A stretch of 64,000 bases of DNA from Chitinibacter bivalviorum (lineage in GTDB: Bacteria > Pseudomonadota > Gammaproteobacteria > Burkholderiales > Chitinibacteraceae): positions 1,302,001 to 1,366,000 of the forward strand of contig NZ_CP058627.1 in the NCBI RefSeq assembly GCF_013403565.1, written 5' to 3'. Within the stretch, counting starts at the first letter, position 1. Every line of letters begins with the position of its first letter. Shown one piece after another: positions 1 to 8,561 of the stretch. The translations under genes were made by a program, and so were the position numbers. The notes under the pieces are model-generated. The model was not told the origin of the DNA. It saw only the letters and a program-made list of their open reading frames with translations, and did not search any database.

Positions 1-50
1 CTTAGCCTGCTTGTGCTAAACTGCGACCACTTTCGATTCTGGCCGTTACT

Positions 51-1286
51 ATGTACGAATTGCTAATTGGTCTCCGCTACACTCGCGCCAAACGTCGCAA
101 TGGGTTTATTTCGTTTATCTCTTTGATCTCCATCGTCGGCATCGCGCTTGGCGTTGCGGCCTTGATTATCGTGCTCTCGGTGATGAACGGTTTTCAGGAA
201 GAAGTGCGAAACCGTATCTTAGGCATGGCCTCGCACATCACGATTACCAGCCCCAGCAATACCTTGACCCACTGGGAAGACGCAGCAAATCGCGCGCAAC
301 AAAATCCGCATGTCAAAGGAACCGCCCCCTATGTTTTAGGCCAGGGTCTATTCACGAATGGTAGCCAAGTGAAGGGGGTGATGGTGCGCGGCATCGACCC
401 CGCAGAAGAGCCCAAGGTCAGTGAAATTACCGACAAAATGTTGGTAGGCTCCGCCAATAACTTAAAAGCAGATGATTTTTCGGTGGTACTCGGCTGGGCC
501 TTAGCGCAAGAATTGGGTGTAAGCCTGGGCGATAAAGTCACGCTGATTACACCCCAAGGTCAAGTAACTCCAGCAGGACTGATTCCGCGTTTGCGACAAT
601 TTAATGTCGTTGGCGTTTTTAAAGCGGACTACTATCCCTACGATGCCAATTTGGCCTTGATCCATATTTCGGATGCAAAAAAACTATATCGCACCGCTGA
701 TGCGGTCAGTGGCATACGGGTGAAACTGGATGATCTTTTCCAAGCCCGTAAAGTTGCCCGCGAAATTAATCGCACCATGCCCGAATTGATCGTAGCCGAT
801 TGGAGCCAGGAAAATCCAACCTATTTCCGCGCGGTTGAAATTGAAAAACGCATGATGTTTATTATTTTGACGCTGATAGTTGCCGTCGCGGCGTTCAATC
901 TGGTCTCAAGTTTGGTGATGGTGGTGACCGATAAACAAGCCGACATTGCGATTTTACGTACGCTGGGCGCTAGCCCTGCCTCCATTATGAAAATTTTCCT
1001 AGTTCAAGGTGCAATGGCGGGCGTGATAGGTACTGCCAGCGGCGTAGGGCTTGGCGTCTTAGTAGCCGCGAATATCAGTACGATTGTGCCATTTATAGAG
1101 CGCCTGATCGGCAGCCGTATCCTTTCTGCCGATGTTTATCTGATCAGTGAATTACCAAGCAGGATCATACCGGCGGATGTCATCAGTATCGGCGTTATTG
1201 CCCTCGTCTTAGCGCTGCTGGCGACGCTATACCCCAGCTGGCGCGCATCGCGTGTTAACCCTGCCGAAGCCCTACGCTACGAATAA
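51..1286 (+). CDS. lolC: Lipoprotein-releasing ABC permease (LolC/LolE/LolF family)
   Basis: Inner-membrane permease that extracts mature lipoproteins and hands them to LolA. The 411-residue length is typical. The N-terminus (MYELLIGLRYTRAKRRNGF) is the family start, followed by TM1 at about 20-47, a periplasmic domain at about 50-265 and three C-terminal membrane segments (about 270-300, 320-350, 375-400), ending in the FtsX-type tail SRVNPAEALRYE. It lies 8 nt upstream of lolD. No second permease gene follows, so the transporter may be a LolF-type homodimer rather than a LolC/LolE heterodimer; this is an inference from gene content. The ATG is chosen because it gives the family N-terminus. 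Confidence 0.95.
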   Translation: MYELLIGLRYTRAKRRNGFISFISLISIVGIALGVAALIIVLSVMNGFQEEVRNRILGMASHITITSPSNTLTHWEDAANRAQQNPHVKGTAPYVLGQGLFTNGSQVKGVMVRGIDPAEEPKVSEITDKMLVGSANNLKADDFSVVLGWALAQELGVSLGDKVTLITPQGQVTPAGLIPRLRQFNVVGVFKADYYPYDANLALIHISDAKKLYRTADAVSGIRVKLDDLFQARKVAREINRTMPELIVADWSQENPTYFRAVEIEKRMMFIILTLIVAVAAFNLVSSLVMVVTDKQADIAILRTLGASPASIMKIFLVQGAMAGVIGTASGVGLGVLVAANISTIVPFIERLIGSRILSADVYLISELPSRIIPADVISIGVIALVLALLATLYPSWRASRVNPAEALRYE

Positions 1287-1294
1287 GAGACCCT

Positions 1295-1975
1295 ATGAGC
1301 GATTTGATTTTATCGGCAAGCAATCTGTGTAAAAGCTATCAAAGCGGCAAAGTCAGCACGCCTGTATTGCATGATGTCAATTTCCAACTTGCGCGCAGCG
1401 AGATCGTGGCCTTAGTTGGCGCGTCCGGCTCTGGTAAATCTACCTTATTGCATTGTCTTGGCGCGCTCGATCAGCCCAGCAGTGGCCAAATTAGTTTGAT
1501 GGGTAAAGATCCATTCACCCTTAATGAAAATGCACGTGGGCAATTGCGTAATCAACACTTGGGCTTTGTGTACCAGTTTCACCACTTGCTTGCTGAGTTT
1601 ACTGCCGCAGAAAACGTCGCGATGCCACTACTGATCCGACGCATGGAGAAAACTGCCGCCTTAAAACAAGCACAAGAGATGCTTGCCCGTGTAGGCCTAG
1701 ACCATCGCTTTGATCACAAACCCAGTGAGTTATCAGGCGGTGAACGTCAGCGTGCGGCGATTGCTCGTGCACTAGTGAGCACACCCGATTGTGTATTGGC
1801 GGATGAGCCAACCGGCAATCTAGATCGCAGCAATGCCAGTGCCGTATTTGATCTAATGATCGAATTGGCTGGAGACCTTGGAACGGGATTTGTTGTAGTA
1901 ACGCATGATGCAAGCTTAGCCGAACGTTGCCAGCGAGTCCTGCACATGGTTGATGGGCAACTCAGACAAACCTAA
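1295..1975 (+). CDS. lolD: Lipoprotein-releasing system ATP-binding protein LolD
   Basis: ATPase that powers the Lol extractor. It has 226 residues. Walker A GASGSGKST is at 42-50, the Q-loop region (FVYQFHHLLAEFT) is at 91-103, the signature LSGGE at 146-150, Walker B CVLADE at 166-171 and the switch His at 204. QFHHLLAEF is characteristic of LolD and related MacB-type ATPases. It starts 8 nt after the permease stop, so the two form one operon. Confidence 0.96.
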   Translation: MSDLILSASNLCKSYQSGKVSTPVLHDVNFQLARSEIVALVGASGSGKSTLLHCLGALDQPSSGQISLMGKDPFTLNENARGQLRNQHLGFVYQFHHLLAEFTAAENVAMPLLIRRMEKTAALKQAQEMLARVGLDHRFDHKPSELSGGERQRAAIARALVSTPDCVLADEPTGNLDRSNASAVFDLMIELAGDLGTGFVVVTHDASLAERCQRVLHMVDGQLRQT

Positions 1976-1977
1976 CT

Positions 1978-2030
1978 ATGGGTATTGCGCCAAAACACTG
2001 TAACAGGAAGGACTGCAAAGCAATACCCAT
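1978..2030. repeat. Perfect 11-bp inverted repeat between convergent genes
   Basis: The arms ATGGGTATTGC (1978-1988) and GCAATACCCAT (2020-2030) are perfect complements separated by 31 nt. They fill the gap between the convergent lolD and RNA methyltransferase genes. The position suggests a bidirectional transcription end, but no T-tract follows on either strand, so it is not a classical intrinsic terminator. Confidence 0.6.
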
Positions 2031-2034
2031 CAAA

Positions 2035-2811
2035 CTACCGATTCTGGCGCATCACTTCATACAAGGCGATAGCACTAGCGTGACCGACATTAAGCGACTC
2101 GATCCCCGCTTGCATCGGGATCAGTACTTTAGTCTTGGCCATTGCCGCCATTTCAGGTGAAACACCCTGGCCTTCAGAGCCCATCACAAAAGCAATATCG
2201 CCCCGTAAATCCGTCTGGTATAAATCAGATGCTGCCTCATCGAGTAAGCTTGCAACCACTTGCCCCTTGAAGCTTTGGGCCAAAGAGACTAAGTCGGCAT
2301 TTTCAATACACGGCAAAACTACTTGCGCCCCCATCCCGGCACGCAATACTTTAGGCGACCAGATATCAGCGCATTGCGCAGAAAGCCAGACCTGCTGTAC
2401 ACCCGCGGCAAAAGCAGTGCGTAAAATCGCCCCGACATTTCCAGGGTCTTGCACGCCATCCAGTAAAAGACAAAAGCCATCGACCTTCGCGGCGGGTGGC
2501 GTCGGTATTTTTACAATCGCTAACAGCCCTGTTGCGCTCGGCAATTCACTCAAAGTGCTAAATAGTGCCTCGCTGATGCAGAGCGTTTTTGCTTGAATCT
2601 GCTGGAGTAAATGCTCAATCTCAGATTTTTCAGCCCCAGCCTCTGTAAAAAGCACGGTTTCAATCTCACGACCAGCATCTAACCAGGCACGAACGAGATG
2701 CACTCCGTCGAGAAGGGCTAATCCCTGCTTAGTACGCTCGCGCTTAGTTTGGCTAATTTTGAAGGCTAATTTGTACTGGGGGTTGCTGCTTGAGCTAATT
2801 ATTTCTTTCAT
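2035..2811 (-). CDS. TrmH/SpoU-family RNA 2'-O-ribose methyltransferase
   Basis: SAM-dependent RNA methyltransferase of the SPOUT class, 258 residues. An N-terminal substrate-binding region (about 1-95) begins MKEIISSSSNPQYK. The C-terminal SpoU domain carries motif 1 (LLLDGVQDPGNVGAILRTA), motif 2 (FVMGSEGQGVS) and motif 3 (IPMQAGIESLNVGHASAIAL), which form the knotted SAM site. The exact target nucleotide cannot be told from sequence. The start codon overlaps the stop of the upstream HDOD gene (4-nt ATGA overlap), so the two are probably translationally coupled. In many relatives this gene lies next to rnhB; here five genes or parts of genes intervene. Confidence 0.9.
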   Translation of the reverse strand: MKEIISSSSNPQYKLAFKISQTKRERTKQGLALLDGVHLVRAWLDAGREIETVLFTEAGAEKSEIEHLLQQIQAKTLCISEALFSTLSELPSATGLLAIVKIPTPPAAKVDGFCLLLDGVQDPGNVGAILRTAFAAGVQQVWLSAQCADIWSPKVLRAGMGAQVVLPCIENADLVSLAQSFKGQVVASLLDEAASDLYQTDLRGDIAFVMGSEGQGVSPEMAAMAKTKVLIPMQAGIESLNVGHASAIALYEVMRQNR

Positions 2812-4211
2812 ATTGAGGCCGCGTTTTTACGGCGTGCATTATGCGCCAGAGCTCGGCAGGTGAGTGTACTAATTTGCTTGAAATATTGATATTGATGCTC
2901 AGAAACTTGCGCAAGACCGCCAGCATCTGCGTATAAAACCCCAAGCGGCCTGTCACCAACAAAGATAGACATCGCACAGAAGCTCTTTACATCAAGCTGA
3001 TCACGAAACTCGGCGGGCAATAATGGCTGATATTGAACCAGATTGCTGGCGTTGAGCCAGATACTGCTTTGCTTTTGTAACATGCGAGTGAAAATGTGTG
3101 GTTCTTCAAGAGAAATCACCATCTGACGCAACACATCAGTCTGCTCGCTACCATGCACATAGCGAGTCCGTAATTTATTTTCAGCAGCCATAAACAAGGC
3201 AAAAGCGATCCGATTCATTCCCAAACCATCAGCAATAGCACGGATTGCTAATGACATCACTTGGTTGGTAGGAGCGCCCTGTAAACCAGCAAGATGCAAG
3301 GCCTGCATGCGCTCGGCCAATACATCTCTCTCAATCGTCATCGCTTTTTTCGGCTCCACCGCAATCGCTTGCCGTTCTTGCGGCCAAGCGCCAGGCAACA
3401 TCACCAACCAACGAGCTGGCGTAAAAAATGCAGCCTGTTCGCCCATATCTTGCGAGAGTTTGAGCAGGTGTTTTGTGATGGTATGCCAAACTGACTCGAT
3501 AGGCTGGTCAAGTACCAAGCCAATTGTATTGAGCAAGGGTTGCAGATCATCCCCCCACCACCCCTTATCTAAACAATCTAATAAGGGTAATACCGCCTTT
3601 TGCAAGGCATATCGTGGCGTTGGCTCAGCCATAGTGCCTAATAAATCATAAATAGTATGAGGATATTGCCAAGCCTTCAGCAATCGTACGAGGTCCACTT
3701 TGCAAGAAGACAAGCCAATTGAAGGTGCTTTACTGATCAGAGGCAGGATATTCACTAAATTGGACAGAAGCGCGGAAACCTGAACTTCATCGACCTTGGC
3801 ATCGTAACGCTGCTTTGCAAATTCTTTAGAAAGTCGGCGCAAAACACGAGAATGAAATACCCATTTCAGTAATTGAGCATATTCATTTTGCAAATCAGGC
3901 AACAAGAGGCTTTCCACCGTCGTATGGCGCGCAAAACGATCGAGGAATGGATGAACTCCAATCAATAAAATCGCACTTTCAACTGATGCGATATCTGCGG
4001 ATAAACTATTTTTCTCCCGCTGATTAACTACTCTCAGTAATTGAGCAGTAAAAAGAGGGTCTTGCAATACCACATCAGCAATTTCAGCGGGCTTGATTCT
4101 GTCGGCACGGCGAACCATCGAGATAATGTGATTGCGTGAAGCCTGCAATATCGGCAACGGCTTGGCCGACCAAACATTAATGGCATCCGCTGGAGTGGCT
4201 ACATCTGCCAT
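2808..4211 (-). CDS. HDOD-domain signalling protein with C-terminal GAF-like region
   Basis: 467 residues. An HDOD domain occupies about 12-215: it has the helical HDOD pattern (VLQDPLFTAQLLRVVN, then a VESAILLIGVHPF segment) but not an intact HD phosphohydrolase His-Asp pair. Residues about 305-460 resemble a GAF sensory domain (GMNRIAFALF, then FVGDRPLGVLYADAG). HDOD proteins usually act as regulatory scaffolds in c-di-GMP, motility or stress circuits. It overlaps the methyltransferase gene upstream by 13 nt and the TrmH-family gene downstream by 4 nt, and sits in an operon with motAB, which suggests (inference) a motility-related role. No ligand can be named. Confidence 0.8.
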   Translation of the reverse strand: MADVATPADAINVWSAKPLPILQASRNHIISMVRRADRIKPAEIADVVLQDPLFTAQLLRVVNQREKNSLSADIASVESAILLIGVHPFLDRFARHTTVESLLLPDLQNEYAQLLKWVFHSRVLRRLSKEFAKQRYDAKVDEVQVSALLSNLVNILPLISKAPSIGLSSCKVDLVRLLKAWQYPHTIYDLLGTMAEPTPRYALQKAVLPLLDCLDKGWWGDDLQPLLNTIGLVLDQPIESVWHTITKHLLKLSQDMGEQAAFFTPARWLVMLPGAWPQERQAIAVEPKKAMTIERDVLAERMQALHLAGLQGAPTNQVMSLAIRAIADGLGMNRIAFALFMAAENKLRTRYVHGSEQTDVLRQMVISLEEPHIFTRMLQKQSSIWLNASNLVQYQPLLPAEFRDQLDVKSFCAMSIFVGDRPLGVLYADAGGLAQVSEHQYQYFKQISTLTCRALAHNARRKNAASI

Positions 4212-4924
4212 ATCAATAATTTTCCATTTTTCCAGTCGTCTAGTTCGACCGTTTGCACTGGGAGGTGATTTTGAATTTCAAATGAATTGCTAATTAGCAA
4301 GGCACCTGGTTTCATTTCTTGCTGTGCTTTACGCCATAATTCGGGCATTGCAGCAGGTGATAAATAGGCATAAATACAATCAAAATCTGAAAAATCAATT
4401 GCTTGGTAACTTTTCAATGACCAGTGCACGCCAACTGGCAAACTAAACTTGCCGATCAGCCAAGGCAAAAATGCATTTTCAACACCAAATAGCTTTAAAT
4501 CTTTTCTTTTAAGACATAAATTAGCCAATACCCGCCCAGTACCAGCACCGACATCTAGAAAACGAGCGTTTTCAGGTATTAACTCATTTAATGCGGCCAA
4601 GGCTTGTGACTCACTTAGAAATAATGGCACGCGAGAAGAAGCGACTTGACCGAAAAGTAACCAGGTAATCACAAATGCAATTAAATACACATAGCTCGGT
4701 AATTCAAGCGACAGCGCCACAATAACGATGGGCAAAAACAAGCCATGAATGAAAACCCACCAAGGTTCATCGTGTAAAAATTTGGCAAATATTGCGCTTA
4801 AAATACTAACTGATAGTAAGCCGGCAGGAATAGTAACCGCATGCACTAGCCAGCCGAAAAAAAATAGCGTACCAAGACTTTGGATCAATACAAAACGAAG
4901 CCATGGCTTGATTTTTAAAATCAT
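4199..4924 (-). CDS. Membrane-anchored class I SAM-dependent methyltransferase
   Basis: 241 residues. The N-terminal half is hydrophobic with about four likely membrane segments (11-30, 34-50, 56-73, 78-93). The C-terminal half is a Rossmann methyltransferase with motif I FLDVGAGTGRVL at 122-133, an acidic motif II near VEN (148-150) and FDCIYAYLSP at 181-190 in the motif IV position. The substrate is unknown. The start overlaps the motB stop by 4 nt and the end overlaps the HDOD gene, so it is co-transcribed with motB. A membrane methyltransferase fixed behind motAB is uncommon; I know of no assigned function. Confidence 0.8.
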   Translation of the reverse strand: MILKIKPWLRFVLIQSLGTLFFFGWLVHAVTIPAGLLSVSILSAIFAKFLHDEPWWVFIHGLFLPIVIVALSLELPSYVYLIAFVITWLLFGQVASSRVPLFLSESQALAALNELIPENARFLDVGAGTGRVLANLCLKRKDLKLFGVENAFLPWLIGKFSLPVGVHWSLKSYQAIDFSDFDCIYAYLSPAAMPELWRKAQQEMKPGALLISNSFEIQNHLPVQTVELDDWKNGKLLIWQM

Positions 4925-5817
4925 TTTTCAGCAGCAGGTGCGTTGGCTTCAGCAGGAGCATCTTGCTGCTCCCCTGCCTGACTGCGAATATCAGACTCAG
5001 CTTCCTTATTAAGAACGACAATACTAATGCGCCGATTAATCGGGTTGTAGATGTTATTTTTATCTAGTGGCACAACATCACCAAAACCATTTACCCGCAG
5101 TATTTTAGTCTGCTCTAGTCCGCCTAGAATTAACTCGCGTCGAGAAGCGTTTGCCCGCTCAGATGAAAGCTCCCAATTCGTAAATCCGGCGGCCCCACCA
5201 GCAAATTTACTGGCATCTGTATGCCCCGATAAAGAAACGGCATTTGGAACTTCATTCAGCAATTGCGCAATTTCTTGCAAAATTTCGTGCGCAAAAGATT
5301 CTAATTCTGAGCTCCCCGATTTGAACATAGGACGGTTTTGTTCATCTACGATTTGAATTCGCAGACCTTCGGCAACCATATCTAATTTCAATTGGTTTTT
5401 GTATTGAGCAAGTTTTGAGTTTTCCTTAATTTTATTATCCATTAAGGCTTCAAACTTTTGCTTGAGCGCAGAGAGACGACGCTTATCTTTTGCCGCTTCT
5501 GTTTGGCTGGGTGGATCACCCTTTTTTACTTGACCTGCTTGCTTGGTTAGATCGTTACCACCACCTTGGATAACCGTATCAGACTCCCCCGCTCCTGAGC
5601 CACCTGCATTAGCAATCTTGACGGGATTCGAAAAGTAATCTGAAACCCCTTTCAAATTACCTTTTGATACAGACCCCAAAAGCCACATCAACAAAAAAAA
5701 GGCCATCATCGCAGTCACGAAGTCTGCATAGGCAATCTTCCAGGCACCGCCATGATGACCGTGGCCACCCTTTTTGATTTTTTTAACGACTATCGGCCGT
5801 TGGGAATCATCACTCAT
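4921..5817 (-). CDS. motB: Flagellar motor stator protein MotB
   Basis: Stator subunit anchored to peptidoglycan. It has 298 residues. A short basic cytoplasmic N-terminus is rich in Gly/His, then a single membrane helix (about 28-50) contains the proton-binding Asp32 in the family motif YADFVTAMMAFFLLMWLLG. The C-terminal OmpA-like peptidoglycan-binding domain (about 145-275) has LSGHTDASKF and the NRRISIVVL end motif. The tail is Ala/Glu/Pro-rich. It follows motA by 30 nt and overlaps the membrane methyltransferase downstream. Confidence 0.96.
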   Translation of the reverse strand: MSDDSQRPIVVKKIKKGGHGHHGGAWKIAYADFVTAMMAFFLLMWLLGSVSKGNLKGVSDYFSNPVKIANAGGSGAGESDTVIQGGGNDLTKQAGQVKKGDPPSQTEAAKDKRRLSALKQKFEALMDNKIKENSKLAQYKNQLKLDMVAEGLRIQIVDEQNRPMFKSGSSELESFAHEILQEIAQLLNEVPNAVSLSGHTDASKFAGGAAGFTNWELSSERANASRRELILGGLEQTKILRVNGFGDVVPLDKNNIYNPINRRISIVVLNKEAESDIRSQAGEQQDAPAEANAPAAEK

Positions 5818-5847
5818 GGTAAATCCAACAGTTAGGATTAATGACTA

Positions 5848-6708
5848 TTACTTACTTTTGGCGTTCTTAACAAATTCTTCCAATTCTTTGAACGAAGGGC
5901 GCTCAGTGGAACTAAGTGCTTTACGTCCAAACTCAACTGCAACTTGTGGAGCATATCCGTTCAAACTAGCCAATAAAGTGACCTTAATGGTCTGAAGGAC
6001 TTGATGCATTTCTGCATTCTTAGTTTCTAATACGGTCGCCAATGGACCGACAAACCCATAAGCCAGCCAAATACCCATAAATGTACCAACCAATGCAGCA
6101 CCGATAAGCTTGCCCAGCTCAGAAGGCGGCAAATGCAATGAGCCCATTACGTGAACCACGCCCATTACCGCAGCCACAATACCAAAAGCAGGTAAACCAT
6201 CCGCAAGTTTTGCCATCGCCGATGCAGGGCCCTCTGCTTCATGATGATGGGTATCAATCTCAACATCCATCAGATTTTCAATTTCGAATGGATTTAAATT
6301 ACCCCCGACCATTAAACGCAGATAATCGCAGATAAATTCTGTGACATGATGATCATGAGAAATTTTGGCGTATTTTGAGAAAATCGGACTGGCATGTGGA
6401 TCTTCTACATCTCCCTCGATGGACATCAGACCTTCTTTTCTCACCTTAGCCAATAATTCGAACAAGCAAGCAAACAGATCCATATAGAAGGCCTTCCCAT
6501 AGGGAGAACCTTTGAAAATGCTAGGCAACGCCTTTACAAAGGCCTTCATGCCTTTTCCGCCCTGCGCAGCAATCATCCCACCAATTGCACCACCGAAAAT
6601 AATAATAATTTCCGAAGGCTGCCAAAGTACACCCAGATGACCACCGTGCGACGCATATGCCCCCAAAATACAAGCGCACATGAAGATATAGCCGATAATT
6701 ACGAACAT
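5848..6708 (-). CDS. motA: Flagellar motor stator protein MotA
   Basis: Proton-channel stator subunit, 286 residues. Four membrane segments are visible: about 1-20 (MFVIIGYIFMCACILGAYAS), 30-50, 170-192 (ADGLPAFGIVAAVMGVVHVM) and 203-225. Between the second and third lies the cytoplasmic torque-generating loop with charged residues (KVRKEGLMSIEGDVEDP). The pair motA-motB is on the minus strand directly downstream of rnhB, outside any other flagellar cluster seen here. An AAGG element about 9 nt upstream of the ATG is the likely ribosome-binding site. I could not find a convincing sigma-28 promoter. Confidence 0.96.
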   Translation of the reverse strand: MFVIIGYIFMCACILGAYASHGGHLGVLWQPSEIIIIFGGAIGGMIAAQGGKGMKAFVKALPSIFKGSPYGKAFYMDLFACLFELLAKVRKEGLMSIEGDVEDPHASPIFSKYAKISHDHHVTEFICDYLRLMVGGNLNPFEIENLMDVEIDTHHHEAEGPASAMAKLADGLPAFGIVAAVMGVVHVMGSLHLPPSELGKLIGAALVGTFMGIWLAYGFVGPLATVLETKNAEMHQVLQTIKVTLLASLNGYAPQVAVEFGRKALSSTERPSFKELEEFVKNAKSK

Positions 6709-6804
6709 CAGTCCGCACCTTATTCAAGTTTTAAGAGTAGTATCAACGTGATCCGCACTTAGTCATATTAGTGGCGGATAAAAGTACAAACAACATAAAA
6801 TTGA

Positions 6805-7380
6805 TCAGAATAAAGTTGTTTGCATTAAAGCTGCACGCACAGGCGCAAATGTCTTGCGATGACATGGACTTGCACCATACTGTTTTAGTTGTTTCAGATG
6901 TAGTGCCGTACCATAGCCTTTATGCAAGGCAAAACCATATTCAGGATATAACTGATCTAACTCCATCGCCTCCGCGTCTTTCGCTACTTTAGCTAAGACA
7001 GAGGCCGCCGATATTTGCAAAACCTTGGCATCACCTTTGACAATACATTCGGCAGGAATAGTCAACTCTGGCACACGATTTCCATCAATCAATGCCTGTT
7101 CAGCAGGAGTGCTAAGTCCTTGAATGGCTCGCTGCATGGCCAACATAGTCGCTTGCAATATATTTATACTGTCGATTTCATCTACAGTAGCGCTGGCTAC
7201 GCACCAACTAATCGCATTCAGTTTAATGACTTCAGCTAAGAATTCGCGTTTTTTAGGCGATAGCTTTTTTGAGTCTGTTAAACCTTCACAAACCCAGTTT
7301 TCAGGCAAAATAACAGCGGCAGCAAATACACTACCAGCCAATGGACCTCTGCCCGCTTCATCTACACCACAAATTAACAT
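6805..7380 (-). CDS. rnhB: Ribonuclease HII
   Basis: Removes RNA from RNA-DNA hybrids and nicks at single misincorporated ribonucleotides. It has 191 residues, the usual length. The N-terminal motif CGVDEAGRGPLAG (4-16) supplies the first catalytic pair Asp7-Glu8, and LIDGNRVPE (97-105) supplies Asp99. Its ATG overlaps the lpxB stop by 7 nt, making it the last gene of the lpx operon. A GC-poor 96-nt gap then separates it from motA. Confidence 0.97.
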   Translation of the reverse strand: MLICGVDEAGRGPLAGSVFAAAVILPENWVCEGLTDSKKLSPKKREFLAEVIKLNAISWCVASATVDEIDSINILQATMLAMQRAIQGLSTPAEQALIDGNRVPELTIPAECIVKGDAKVLQISAASVLAKVAKDAEAMELDQLYPEYGFALHKGYGTALHLKQLKQYGASPCHRKTFAPVRAALMQTTLF

Positions 7381-8555
7381 CTTGATTTACTAGCCAACAT
7401 TTTTTGAATCGCTTGGGCAGCAACAATCGATGCCGAACAGCGCATTTGCAAATGCATTTCTGTGAATTTATCTGCAATTTTCAAACGAATACTTTTATCC
7501 TCAAGATAATTTGCAATAGCTAGGGTCAAGTTTTCTTTTTTTGCTTCATGTTGTAAAAACTCAGGAACCAAAAAACGATCACTAATAATGTTAGGCAAGC
7601 TAACGAACGGCAGTAGATACTTTGATTTCACAATCCGATAAGTAAGGTTTGAAACACGATAAGCTACCACTGTTGGACGCTTAGCTAACATAGATTCAAG
7701 TGCTGCAGTACCGGAAGCTAATAAGACAACATCGGCAGCAGACATCGCCTCATGAGAATGTCCAAACATCAATCGCCAGTTCAAATTTTGAGCGCCACGT
7801 AGCCACATTTCCCTTTCAAATAGCAAACGAGTTTCACGAGTCACAAAGGGAACTAAAATCAATAACTTCGGATAACGCTCCGACAACTCAACTACTGTTT
7901 CGATAAACAAAGGAGCTAGCGCGGTAACTTCCCTCTGTCTGCTACCTGGCAGCAAAGCCAGAACCTGCGTATGCGGCGGAATATTCAATAATTCACGGTA
8001 TGCTTCAGCCTTAACATCTATTGGCATTTGATCCGCTAAAGGATGTCCGACATAGGTTGCGGGGATTTCTGCCTGCTCGTATATTTTTTTCTCAAAAGGA
8101 AGTAGCAGTAATATATGATTTACGGCTTTTTTGATCTTCTTGATGCGTTCAGGTCGCCACGCCCAAATCGAAGGGCTGACATAATGAACTGTTGGAATAC
8201 CTAAACGTTTGACTCTAGCTGCCAATCCCAGATTAAAGTCGGGGGCATCAATTCCTATGAATAAATCAGGTCTAGATTTTTGGCAGCTTTGAATCAATCG
8301 CTTGCGTAATGCGAGTAATTTTGGCAAGTGTTTTAGAACTTCCACAATGCCACCTACGGAGAGAGTCTCCATTGGCTCAATAGATGTTGCACCAGCAGCA
8401 AGCATTTTCGGGCCTGCTACTCCGACAAATTCAGCATTCGGGAATATTTTAAGTAGTTCAACAATCAACCCAGAGCCCAGAATATCTCCCGAAGCTTCAC
8501 CAGCTACAATAGCTATTTTAGGCCATGCATGTGGGGTAAAATTAAATTCAGACAT
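7374..8555 (-). CDS. lpxB: Lipid-A-disaccharide synthase LpxB
   Basis: Glycosyltransferase (GT19) that joins UDP-2,3-diacylglucosamine and lipid X to form the lipid A disaccharide at the inner membrane. It has 393 residues. Typical motifs are IAIVAGEASGDILGSGLI near the N-terminus, GIDAPDFNLGLA, HYVSPSIWAWRPERIKKI, YVGHPLADQ and LLPGSRQREV. It lies 6 nt downstream of lpxA and overlaps rnhB. Confidence 0.97.
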   Translation of the reverse strand: MSEFNFTPHAWPKIAIVAGEASGDILGSGLIVELLKIFPNAEFVGVAGPKMLAAGATSIEPMETLSVGGIVEVLKHLPKLLALRKRLIQSCQKSRPDLFIGIDAPDFNLGLAARVKRLGIPTVHYVSPSIWAWRPERIKKIKKAVNHILLLLPFEKKIYEQAEIPATYVGHPLADQMPIDVKAEAYRELLNIPPHTQVLALLPGSRQREVTALAPLFIETVVELSERYPKLLILVPFVTRETRLLFEREMWLRGAQNLNWRLMFGHSHEAMSAADVVLLASGTAALESMLAKRPTVVAYRVSNLTYRIVKSKYLLPFVSLPNIISDRFLVPEFLQHEAKKENLTLAIANYLEDKSIRLKIADKFTEMHLQMRCSASIVAAQAIQKMLASKSRC

Positions 8556-8561
8556 GACTAA

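Noticed and set aside
2135..2596. 153-codon frame opposite the RNA methyltransferase gene
   Set aside because: Antisense shadow; the minus-strand frame contains all SpoU motifs.
6709..6804. Sigma-28 promoter for motAB
   Set aside because: GGCGGATAA occurs on the plus strand, facing the wrong way, and there is no TAAA box at the right spacing on the minus strand.
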